A stretch of 9,405 nt of DNA from SIG510 sp045540975 (GTDB lineage Bacteria > Bacillota > Clostridia > Oscillospirales > JAAYXM01). The stretch lies in assembly GCA_045540975.1 (NCBI GenBank), contig JAZQIE010000187.1:1-9405 (forward strand), read 5' to 3'. The number at the start of each line of letters is the position of its first letter. The first letter of the stretch is position 1. Positions 1-5,553 of this stretch are shown piece by piece. Under the pieces are notes generated by a model that made no database searches, had not been told where the DNA came from, and saw only the letters and a program-made list of their open reading frames with translations. A program made the position numbers and the translations under genes.

Positions 1-153
1 CATCTGGGCGTGGCGTCTCCCATCCTTTCGGAGGGGGATGTGATGGGGTGCATGATGATTCTCTTGGAGGACCAGGACCCGCCGCTTTCGGAAGCCGACC
101 AAAAGCTGGTGCAGGTGGTGTCGGGATTTTTGGGTCAGCAAATGGAAAGTTAA
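1..153 (+). CDS. spoVT: Stage V sporulation protein T, C-terminal fragment
   Basis: Only the last 50 residues are in the window; the gene begins upstream. SpoVT is a forespore transcription regulator with an N-terminal AbrB-like DNA-binding domain and a C-terminal GAF-like domain. In Bacillus it is made under sigma-G and tunes other sigma-G genes, including SASP genes. The fragment reads as the end of the GAF-like domain: a beta strand (GVASPILSEGD), a hydrophobic strand (VMGCMMILLED), then the closing helix ending SGFLGQQMES. That ending matches the AGFLGKQME-type terminus of SpoVT as I remember it. The DNA-binding part cannot be seen, so the name rests on the C-terminus and on the SASP gene next door. 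Another GAF-domain regulator is possible but less likely. Confidence 0.8.
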   Translation, partial: HLGVASPILSEGDVMGCMMILLEDQDPPLSEADQKLVQVVSGFLGQQMES

Positions 154-156
154 GAG

Positions 157-189
157 AAAATGCTCTTCCGATTCGGAAGAGCATTTTTT
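157..189 (+). terminator. Rho-independent terminator between convergent genes
   Basis: A ten-base stem (161-170 with 174-183) has a three-base loop, six T on the right and four A on the left. It ends spoVT, and the A run extends the stem so it may also stop the convergent SASP transcript. It is stronger for the plus strand. Confidence 0.85.
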
Positions 190-198
190 ACGGCCAAG

Positions 199-381
199 TT
201 ACTTACCTAAGTTCTGTTCGTAGTTCATGATCATCTTCTTCACCATCTGCCCACCGATGCTGCCTGCCTGACGGGAAGTCAAGTCGCCATTATAGCCCGC
301 TTTCAGGGGAACGCCGACCTCACTTGCCGCCTCCATCTTGAAGCGCTCCAAAGCCTGCTTTGCGCCCGGAACAACTGCCAT
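199..381 (-). CDS. Alpha/beta-type small acid-soluble spore protein
   Basis: A 60-residue spore DNA-binding protein of the alpha/beta SASP family. These coat forespore DNA, protect it from UV and heat, and are cut by the GPR protease at germination. The family core is visible: FKMEAASEVGVPL (residues 15-27) carries the EAASE-type GPR cleavage region, and DLTSRQAGSIGGQMVKKMI (33-51) is the conserved DNA-binding half. I chose the ATG at 381 because AGGAGG lies ten bases upstream on this strand. An in-frame ATG at 402 would place the ribosome site inside the gene, and a GTG at 387 sits too close to it. Expression is expected from sigma-G. I see a CATACA-like -10 (about 413-418, minus) but no convincing -35. 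It faces spoVT, whose product regulates such genes in Bacillus. Confidence 0.93.
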   Translation of the reverse strand: MAVVPGAKQALERFKMEAASEVGVPLKAGYNGDLTSRQAGSIGGQMVKKMIMNYEQNLGK

Positions 382-471
382 TTTCACGCCACCTCCTCTC
401 AAATCAAACTGTATGTTTAGTCTGTGACGGGAAAAAAAGAATATAACTTGTAAATTTTCCCGAAAAAAGTA

Positions 472-500
472 TTGTAATTTTAAAAAATGTGTGGTATCAT
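472..500 (+). promoter_or_regulatory. Sigma-A promoter of secG
   Basis: TTGTAA (472-477), a 17-base spacer and TATCAT (495-500), with a TG one base upstream of the -10 (extended -10). It lies about 40 bases before the secG start. The TGTGGTAT context recurs at the other strong promoters in this window. Confidence 0.7.
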
Positions 501-540
501 AATTCGGTAACGAACATATTAGAATGGAGGTTTCCTTAAC

Positions 541-774
541 ATGGAAGCATTGAAAGTTATTTTGACCGTCGTACAGTTACTCCTCGCAGTATTCCTCATC
601 GTTGTCATCGTTCTTCAGCCGAGCAAGACTCAGGGTCTGGGCGTTGTCTCCGGTGCAGCGGATACCTTCCTGTCCAAGAACAAATCCAAGAGTTGGGAAG
701 TACGCCTTGCAAAGCTGACCACCGTGATCGCATTCCTGTTTGTCGTACTCACCCTGGCACTCAGCATGCTGTAA
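541..774 (+). CDS. secG: Preprotein translocase subunit SecG
   Basis: A 77-residue accessory subunit of the SecYEG protein export channel in the cytoplasmic membrane. It has the family plan: a first membrane helix (residues 4-26), a short loop with LQPSKTQGLGVVSGAADTF (26-44, the conserved glycine-rich stretch after the first helix), and a second helix (about 57-76) starting with the typical LAKLT. Length is normal for SecG. GGAGG at 526-530 is ten bases before the ATG. It has its own promoter and terminator, so it is probably monocistronic. In many Firmicutes the next gene is RNase R; here it is typA. Confidence 0.95.
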   Translation: MEALKVILTVVQLLLAVFLIVVIVLQPSKTQGLGVVSGAADTFLSKNKSKSWEVRLAKLTTVIAFLFVVLTLALSML

Positions 775-783
775 GTAAAGAAG

Positions 784-814
784 GGGCTTCCCTAAATCGG
801 GAAGCCCGTTTTTT
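784..814 (+). terminator. Rho-independent terminator of secG
   Basis: GGGCTTCCC (784-792) pairs perfectly with GGGAAGCCC (799-807) across a six-base loop, followed by G and six T. Confidence 0.9.
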
Positions 815-838
815 CGTATATCGAAAGGAGTTTTCCCC

Positions 839-2668
839 TTGATTGATCCTACCATTCGCAATGTCGCCATCATCGCGCACGTTGACCACGGCAAAACCAC
901 CTTGGTGGACGAACTGCTCAAACAGTCGGGCACCTTCCGTGACAACCAAGTGGTTGCGGACCGCGTGATGGACTCCAATGACATTGAGCGTGAGCGCGGC
1001 ATCACCATTTTGGCGAAAAACACCGCGGTCACCTACAAAGACATCAAAATCAACATCATTGACACTCCGGGTCACGCGGACTTCGGCGGTGAGGTCGAGC
1101 GTATTCTGAAAATGGTTTCGGGCGTTGTCCTGCTCGTTGACGCGGCGGAAGGCCCGATGCCGCAGACCCGCTTTGTCCTCCAGCGCGCACTGGAACTGCA
1201 GCACCGTGTCATCATCGTGGTCAATAAAATTGACCGCCCCGATGCACGTCTGGACGAAATCGGAGACGAACTCTTAGAACTCCTCTTTGACCTCGATGCA
1301 AATGAGGAGCAGCTGGAAAGCCCGGTCCTCTTCTGTTCGGGCCGCGCGGGCACCGCGTCCTTAAACCCGTATGAAGCGGGTGTGGACATGAAGCCGCTCT
1401 TTGACACGATTTTGGACTACATCCCCGCCCCCGAAGCGGATACCGAAAGCCCGCTTTCCATGTTGGTCTCCTCGATTGACTACAACGATTACGTTGGTCG
1501 AATCGGCATCGGCAGAATCGAAACGGGTGTCCTCCGTCAGGGCATGGAGGTGCAGGTGTGCGATTACCACAACCTGCGCGAGCCGAAGAAGGCGAAAATC
1601 ACCGCGATTTACCAGTTCGAAGGCTTAAACCGTGTCCCCGTGGAATCCGCAACCGCGGGCAACATCGTTTGCTTCTCGGGTGTGGACGGCATCACCATCG
1701 GTGACACCGTGTGTGACCCGAGCGCGGTGACCCCTCTCCCGTTTGTCAAAATCTCCGAGCCTACCATGGAAATGACCTTCTCGGTCAACGATTCTCCGTT
1801 TGCGGGGCGTGACGGCAAGCTTGTCACCACCCGTAACATCCGCGAACGCTTAGAGCGTGAGCTTCTAAAAGACGTATCCCTCCGCGTTTCCCCGGTGGAA
1901 GGCTCGATGGATTCCTTCCGCGTGGCAGGTCGCGGCGAGATGCACCTCTCCATCCTCATGGAGAATATGCGCCGCGAAGGCTATGAATTTCAGGTCAGCA
2001 CTCCGCGTGTGCTCATGAAGGAAATCGACGGCGAACTGTGTGAGCCGATTGAAGAACTCATCGTGGACGTCCCCGAGGATTCGGTGGGCGCGGTCATGGA
2101 AAAAATGGGCAGCCGCAAGGCGGAACTCACCAAAATGACCCCGATCGGAAACCGTATGCGCATGGAGTTCCTCGCTCCCACCCGCGGTCTCTTCGGCTAC
2201 CGCAACGAGTTTTTGACCGACACTCGCGGCGAGGGTATCTTAAACACCGTGTTCCACGGCTATGCACCGTTTAAGGGGGATATCGAACGCCGTCATACCG
2301 GCTCGCTTATCGCGTATGAAACCGGCGAAGCGGTCACCTACGGCCTCTTCAACGCGCAGGACCGCGGCCCGCTCTTTATCGGCCCGGGTACCGAGGTGTA
2401 TGAGGGCATGGTGGTCGGCTTCTCCCCGAAGAGTGAGGACATCACGGTCAACGTCTGTAAGAGAAAGCAGCTCACCAATATGCGCGCATCGGGCAGTGAC
2501 GATGCACTCCGTCTCACACCGCCGCGTATCATGAGCTTGGAGCAGTGTCTGGAATTCTTGGGCGATGACGAACTCCTCGAGGTCACCCCGAACTTCCTGC
2601 GCATCCGCAAACGTATCTTGCAAAATGCCCTGCGCATGAAAGCCACCAAGGGCAAAAACGCACAGTAA
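839..2668 (+). CDS. typA: Ribosome-associated translational GTPase TypA/BipA
   Basis: A 609-residue GTPase of the elongation factor family that binds ribosomes and supports subunit assembly and stress or cold growth. G motifs are intact: AHVDHGKT (13-20, P loop), RGIT (53-56, switch I), DTPGH (75-79) and NKID (129-132). After the GTPase domain come EF-G-like beta-barrel and alpha/beta domains and the TypA-specific C-terminal region. The latter includes KRKQLTNMRASGSDDALRLT and the LEFLGDDELLEVTPNFLRIRKR ending, which separates it from LepA and EF-G. Length fits the family (about 605-615). The start is TTG, not ATG: AAAGGAG at 824-830 is eight bases upstream, the next residues are the conserved IDPTIRNVAIIAHVDHGKT, and no in-frame ATG exists nearby. 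No clear separate promoter is visible after the secG terminator, so it may depend on partial readthrough. Confidence 0.97.
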   Translation: MIDPTIRNVAIIAHVDHGKTTLVDELLKQSGTFRDNQVVADRVMDSNDIERERGITILAKNTAVTYKDIKINIIDTPGHADFGGEVERILKMVSGVVLLVDAAEGPMPQTRFVLQRALELQHRVIIVVNKIDRPDARLDEIGDELLELLFDLDANEEQLESPVLFCSGRAGTASLNPYEAGVDMKPLFDTILDYIPAPEADTESPLSMLVSSIDYNDYVGRIGIGRIETGVLRQGMEVQVCDYHNLREPKKAKITAIYQFEGLNRVPVESATAGNIVCFSGVDGITIGDTVCDPSAVTPLPFVKISEPTMEMTFSVNDSPFAGRDGKLVTTRNIRERLERELLKDVSLRVSPVEGSMDSFRVAGRGEMHLSILMENMRREGYEFQVSTPRVLMKEIDGELCEPIEELIVDVPEDSVGAVMEKMGSRKAELTKMTPIGNRMRMEFLAPTRGLFGYRNEFLTDTRGEGILNTVFHGYAPFKGDIERRHTGSLIAYETGEAVTYGLFNAQDRGPLFIGPGTEVYEGMVVGFSPKSEDITVNVCKRKQLTNMRASGSDDALRLTPPRIMSLEQCLEFLGDDELLEVTPNFLRIRKRILQNALRMKATKGKNAQ

Positions 2669-2673
2669 AGATT

Positions 2674-2701
2674 CAAGCCACCTTCGGGTGGCTTGTTTTT
2701 T
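2674..2701 (+). terminator. Rho-independent terminator of typA
   Basis: CAAGCCACC (2674-2682) and GGTGGCTTG (2687-2695) pair perfectly around a TTCG tetraloop, followed by six T. Its right arm and T run are the start of the direct repeat found again at 4522. Confidence 0.93.
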
Positions 2702-2738
2702 GTTGAATCGGGGATTGGTTTGTGGTAAAATGATTTCA
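2690..2738 (+). repeat. Flanking direct repeat, copy 1 (terminator tail plus promoter)
   Basis: This 49-base stretch matches 4522-4570 at an offset of 1832 bases with about five mismatches and no gaps. It covers the right arm and T run of the typA terminator, a full sigma-A promoter and the first bases of the outer hairpin of array 1. Four of the differences cluster in the promoter spacer; one is TAAAAT versus TATAAT in the -10. The two copies bracket the AT-rich two-gene cassette. Confidence 0.85.
2703..2731 (+). promoter_or_regulatory. Sigma-A promoter leading into hairpin array 1
   Basis: TTGAAT (2703-2708), 17 bases, TAAAAT (2726-2731), with TG just upstream of the -10. Expected start near 2738, inside the left arm of the first hairpin. 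No terminator is visible before the gene at 3079, so the transcript would carry the array as a leader of about 340 bases. Confidence 0.7.
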
Positions 2739-2927
2739 AGCAAAGTTTGAAATCGTCGATATGAATTCTGGCGAATTCTCGATATGTCATAAATGACTCG
2801 ATATGCCTAACGGCACGATATGTCGCTGACGCGACGAGAAATCATATCATATCGAGTTTTGAGCAAAGCGAAAAACATATCGATTTTGTGAAACAAAAAT
2901 ATCGAGCAAACGGAGTTTGCATATCGA
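2732..2927 (+). repeat. Hairpin-string array 1 with inverted 8-base linkers
   Basis: Eight small perfect or near-perfect hairpins lie in a row: 2732-2754 (outer, 10-base arms with one G-T pair), 2763-2778, 2786-2797, 2804-2815, 2822-2835, 2856-2876, 2884-2898 and 2906-2920. The first four inner ones are preceded by the linker TCGATATG (2756, 2779, 2798 and, lacking the first base, 2816). The last three are set off by its reverse complement CATATCGA (2848, 2876, 2899 lacking the first base, 2920). Left linker 1 can pair with right linker 4, 2 with 3, 3 with 2 and 4 with 1. The element can thus fold as a fern: a central stem of four segments with hairpins on both sides and one at the tip. GAAATCAT at 2838-2845 is the complement of ATGATTTC at its start. 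No coding content. Function is not known to me. Confidence 0.9.
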
Positions 2928-3078
2928 CAAAACAATTGGTATTTATATCGTTCACCCATTCTAAAGTTTGATATACAAAGAGCAAAAATTCCTACTTTTG
3001 AAAAGACTATACAAAGTGAAAAAACATTGTGTTGGATTGAGGGTTGAAAAAACCGAAAAAGGAAAAGAGTTGATATAA
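2928..3078 (+). other. AT-rich leader between array 1 and first cassette gene
   Basis: I see no gene, no T-run terminator and no convincing promoter here. It contains isolated TATACA and TTGATA words without well-spaced partners. Base composition drops to that of the cassette genes at about 2930, so this marks the left edge of the AT-rich segment. GAG at 3066-3068 or GGAAAAG from 3061 serves as a weak ribosome site for the next gene. Confidence 0.5.
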
Positions 3079-3504
3079 ATGGATTGGAATATTATTTCTG
3101 CAATTGGCACAATTCTAGCTGCCTTTGTAGGCGTTTTTGGGATTTGGCTAAATATTTTGGATAAGCAACGAAGATTAGATGTACAATTTGAACTCATTCC
3201 AAATGCGAAATTATACATATCAAATAATTCACAAAGGTCGGTGGCGGTAACGAAAATAATTTGCTCGATAGATGAGCATATATTTTATGTTGAATATTTT
3301 GAGGGGTTACAAGAAATATACTTGCTGCCTGCTACTTCAAAAAGTGTATTTCTAAAAAAAGACGAGATATATAGTTCGTATTTTCGGCATCAAATCGAAT
3401 CCATTTGTAATCCGGAGAGGAAAGTCAGTATTATTCTTTATGATAATTATAATCGTAAATATGAATTGAAAACCGATTTCCCAATTGATGTTTTTAAAGA
3501 GTAG
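3079..3504 (+). CDS. Small membrane-anchored hypothetical protein
   Basis: 141 residues; I do not recognise a named family. Residues 5-26 form one hydrophobic segment (IISAIGTILAAFVGVFGIWL), probably a membrane anchor, followed by a basic patch KQRRLD. The rest is rich in beta-forming residues: FELIPNAKLYISNNS, SVAVTKIICSIDEH, YLLPATSKSVFLKKDEI and VSIILYDNYNRKYELKTDF. This looks like an Ig-like or beta-sandwich domain on the cytoplasmic side; that is inference. Similar short proteins with one helix followed by a beta-rich domain are common in mobile islands of Firmicutes. The gene is clearly more AT-rich than secG, typA and pgeF, and is followed after 34 bases by the next gene in the same direction, so the two are probably co-transcribed. 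A role in defence or phage interaction is possible but unsupported here. Confidence 0.75.
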   Translation: MDWNIISAIGTILAAFVGVFGIWLNILDKQRRLDVQFELIPNAKLYISNNSQRSVAVTKIICSIDEHIFYVEYFEGLQEIYLLPATSKSVFLKKDEIYSSYFRHQIESICNPERKVSIILYDNYNRKYELKTDFPIDVFKE

Positions 3505-3538
3505 TTGTTAATGTGAAACTATTTTTGGAGGAGTTACA

Positions 3539-4420
3539 ATGCTTGAGTTTTTTAAAAAGATATTTAAAATAAATTTAGATACAGAATATGACTTTGACTC
3601 GATTGAAGGAATACAAAATATTCCTATTCCAGAGTATAATCCATTGCAAAGAATGGGTAGTCCAGTTAACAATGTTGAATATGTCTTGCAAAGGAAAGCA
3701 ACCGAACACAAGAAAAACGGAAGAATGGATTTGGCAATTGCTTGTTTGAGAAAAGCTAACGAAATTTTCCCACATTCAAATTTTGCATGGACTAAAAAGG
3801 ATTATATGCGTTTGGTTGAATATTTGAAAGCAGACAGACAATTTGATGAAGCTAGAACAGAAGAAGAAAAAATAGAAGAATTATTTGCAAGATTTGACAA
3901 AGAGCAGAAAGCACACGATGCAAAGATAAATAAAGAAGTGTATGGAAACACGGATATAGTTTCAACGAACGAAACATATTTTGTTTGTGATGAATGTGCT
4001 AAATATACGAAAAGGTATTTTAGTATTAGCGGCAATAGTAAAAAGTATCCCAAACTTCCTGAATATTTACTACATAGATCAGAGGAACACAAGTATTGCT
4101 CGATAACAGTTTCCCCTGTGTTAGATGGTATTTCTGTACCTGTGTGGGATTATAAAGGAGATTTTGTTAAATATTGCAATAGACCATTCGTTGATGAAAG
4201 AACGAAAGAACAAAAAGCTTTTTTTGAAAAAGAAGTAAAAGAAAAAGAAGAAGTGGCAAGAGATAAAGCGTTTTACGATTTAATATTTGAAAAGTTTCCT
4301 GAGATAGCACCCAAATCCTTTGGTGGCTATAGACGAATGAAAGCGTCTAATTCAGAGAACTATAAAAAACTATTACTAAAAGCAGAAGAATTGCTGGGAT
4401 ACAATTTTTATGCTAACTAA
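3539..4420 (+). CDS. TPR-like protein with possible zinc-binding segment
   Basis: 293 residues with GGAGGAG (3527-3533) five bases before the ATG. The N-terminus is FFKKIFKIN-like and poorly conserved. Residues 46-115 are helical and fit one to two TPR-like repeats: VEYVLQRKATEHKKNGRMDL, AIACLRKANEIFP, then the KDYMRLVEYLKADRQFDEA helix pair. A middle segment (about 148-190) has CDEC at 150-153 followed by H179, H184 and C187, a plausible zinc site. Its text (CAKYTKRYFSISG, then YPKLP) reminds me of a cysteine motif in accessory TPR proteins and some phage head proteins of Clostridia; that is from memory and unchecked. Residues 201-245 are strongly charged with a likely coiled coil (KEQKAFFEKEVKEKEEVARD). 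AT-rich like its partner upstream; together they form the cassette between the two hairpin arrays. Function unknown. Confidence 0.78.
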   Translation: MLEFFKKIFKINLDTEYDFDSIEGIQNIPIPEYNPLQRMGSPVNNVEYVLQRKATEHKKNGRMDLAIACLRKANEIFPHSNFAWTKKDYMRLVEYLKADRQFDEARTEEEKIEELFARFDKEQKAHDAKINKEVYGNTDIVSTNETYFVCDECAKYTKRYFSISGNSKKYPKLPEYLLHRSEEHKYCSITVSPVLDGISVPVWDYKGDFVKYCNRPFVDERTKEQKAFFEKEVKEKEEVARDKAFYDLIFEKFPEIAPKSFGGYRRMKASNSENYKKLLLKAEELLGYNFYAN

Positions 4421-4502
4421 TAATAAGAATGAATGGAGAAATGCAAGTGTTATTGGTTTAAAAAATAGTTAATAATGTAAGAATCGTTTCCCGAATAATC
4501 CG

Positions 4503-4533
4503 CAAGCCGTACATTCCGTACGGCTTGTTTTTT
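4503..4533 (+). terminator. Rho-independent terminator after the cassette
   Basis: CAAGCCGTAC (4503-4512) pairs perfectly with GTACGGCTTG (4518-4527) across a five-base loop, then six T. Its stem ends in the same CAAGCC/GGCTTG pair as the typA terminator, and its right side begins copy 2 of the direct repeat. It lies 82 bases after the stop at 4420; the bases between hold no gene that I can see. Confidence 0.9.
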
Positions 4534-4570
4534 GTTGAATCGGCATTCGGTTTGTGGTATAATGATTTCA
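4522..4570 (+). repeat. Flanking direct repeat, copy 2 (terminator tail plus promoter)
   Basis: Partner of 2690-2738 (offset 1832, about five mismatches). Together the copies mark a unit of cassette plus one hairpin array. Recombination between them would remove the two AT-rich genes and leave typA followed by one terminator, one promoter and one array. Confidence 0.85.
4535..4563 (+). promoter_or_regulatory. Strong sigma-A promoter leading into array 2 and the pgeF operon
   Basis: TTGAAT (4535-4540), 17 bases, perfect TATAAT (4558-4563) with an upstream TG (extended -10). Expected start near 4570, inside the left arm of the first hairpin of array 2. No terminator follows before pgeF, so the array would form a leader of about 240 bases on the pgeF transcript. 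Confidence 0.78.
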
Positions 4571-4745
4571 TCGAGGATGAAATCAATGAATTGCCTTCGG
4601 CATGAATTGAAATCAGAGATTTCATGAATTGAGCCTAACGGCTCATGAATTGCAATAAAGTGCATTATAAAGGCAATTCAATTCATGGAGCGATAGCGAG
4701 AAATCATGGCAAAGCCAATTCATGACAACGAAGTTGTCAATTCAT
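4564..4745 (+). repeat. Hairpin-string array 2 with inverted 8-base linkers
   Basis: Same plan as array 1 with a different linker. The outer hairpin is 4564-4584 (9-base arms). Inner hairpins: 4592-4602, 4609-4623, 4631-4644, 4651-4664, 4688-4699 (two G-A mismatches), 4708-4716 and 4724-4738. The linker ATGAATTG stands at 4586, 4602, 4624 and 4645. Its reverse complement CAATTCAT stands at 4679, 4716 and 4738, plus a degraded copy GAAATCAT at 4700 and a partial one at 4674. As in array 1, the left set can pair with the right set, GAAATCAT (4700-4707) complements ATGATTTC (4562-4569), the fourth hairpin is GCC-taac-GGC, and the sixth is GAGC-loop-GCGA. No coding content that I credit. Confidence 0.88.
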
Positions 4746-4806
4746 TAAAAACATTGGCATCTAAACTGTTCACTATTTTAAATTTTGCTTTGAGGAGGGA
4801 AAAGGA

Positions 4807-5553
4807 TTGGATTTTGTCACATTTCCGAATCTCGTGCCCTTCTCGGAACTCACGCACGGGATGTTTACCCGTCTTGGCGGAGCATCCAAGCCCCCGTACC
4901 ACGAGAGCAATTTCCGCTTGGATTCAAACGATGACCCCGCCTGTGTGCGCGAGACCTACCGCCGCGCGGGAGAAACCCTCGACTTTGACGAGACCCGACT
5001 TGTCGCGGCAAAGCAAGTGCACGGAAACGAAGTGCGCGTGGTGGGGGAAGCGGACGCGGGGATATTTTGGACGAAGCGTCCCTTGTGCGACGGGTTTGTC
5101 ACAAACGTAAAAAACCTTCCGCTCGGGGTGTTCGGCGCCGACTGTCAGCCGATACTCCTCTACGACCCGATTCATAACGCCATCGGCGCGGTGCACGCGG
5201 GTTGGCGCGGGACTGCCGCCCGTATCGTGACAAACGCGATTGTTACCATGCAAAATACCTACGGAAGCGACCCCGCAACCATCCGTGTCGCGATTGGCCC
5301 GCACATCGGGAAATGCTGCTATGAGGTGAGCGAGGAGGTCGCGGCGGCACTCGGCACGGAGGGGAGATACGTGTCCCTGTCCGATGCGGTCAAACGGGAA
5401 GTGTTCTCTCTCGGTGTGAGAGAGGAGCATATGTTTGTCTCTCCCGTCTGTACCCGATGTGAGAGTACCCGATTTTGGTCCCACCGCGCGGTTGCGGGGG
5501 GCGAGCGAGGTGTGTGCCTCGCGGTGATTCTGTTAAAGGAGGAGAGGAAATGA
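4807..5553 (+). CDS. pgeF: Peptidoglycan editing factor PgeF (laccase-domain / DUF152 family)
   Basis: 248 residues of the YfiH/YlmD family, once called polyphenol oxidase. Members are cytoplasmic zinc enzymes; E. coli YfiH corrects wrongly built peptidoglycan precursors, and other members show purine nucleoside phosphorylase and deaminase activity. The three expected metal ligands are present: H72 in KQVHG, C113 in GADCQPIL and H130 in AVHAGWRGT. The family stretches AIGPHIGKCCYEV and the C-terminal C-x-x-C...FWSHR...GG-RGV are also intact. The start is TTG: AGGAGG at 4793-4798 is eight bases upstream, and the protein begins at the expected point (MDFVTFPNL, then HGMFTRLGGAS). GC-rich, unlike the cassette before it. 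Its stop overlaps the start of the next gene (ATGA), so translation is likely coupled. Confidence 0.93.
   Translation: MDFVTFPNLVPFSELTHGMFTRLGGASKPPYHESNFRLDSNDDPACVRETYRRAGETLDFDETRLVAAKQVHGNEVRVVGEADAGIFWTKRPLCDGFVTNVKNLPLGVFGADCQPILLYDPIHNAIGAVHAGWRGTAARIVTNAIVTMQNTYGSDPATIRVAIGPHIGKCCYEVSEEVAAALGTEGRYVSLSDAVKREVFSLGVREEHMFVSPVCTRCESTRFWSHRAVAGGERGVCLAVILLKEERK

Noticed and set aside
403..440. Sigma-G promoter for the SASP gene
   Set aside because: A CATACA-like -10 is present on the minus strand, but no good -35 at the right distance, so it is not listed as a feature.
577..1204. Two minus-strand frames over secG and the start of typA
   Set aside because: They overlap two certain genes and two regulatory sites and show no family features.
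2732..2927. CRISPR array
   Set aside because: The repeated word is only 8 bases, occurs in both orientations, and the spacers are themselves palindromes of uneven length. No cas gene is near.
4754..4783. Second promoter before pgeF (TTGGCA with TTTAAA or TTAAAT)
   Set aside because: The -10 match is poor, and the strong promoter at 4535-4563 is sufficient. Kept only as the alternative if no array leader is found.
4706..5110. Open frame running from array 2 into the pgeF region
   Set aside because: Its first part is array hairpins and linkers, it has no ribosome site, and it overlaps pgeF in another frame.
5475..5549. Longer start for the substrate-binding protein
   Set aside because: The extra 25 residues would precede a perfect signal peptide, lack a ribosome site and overlap pgeF; the ATG at 5550 has both.
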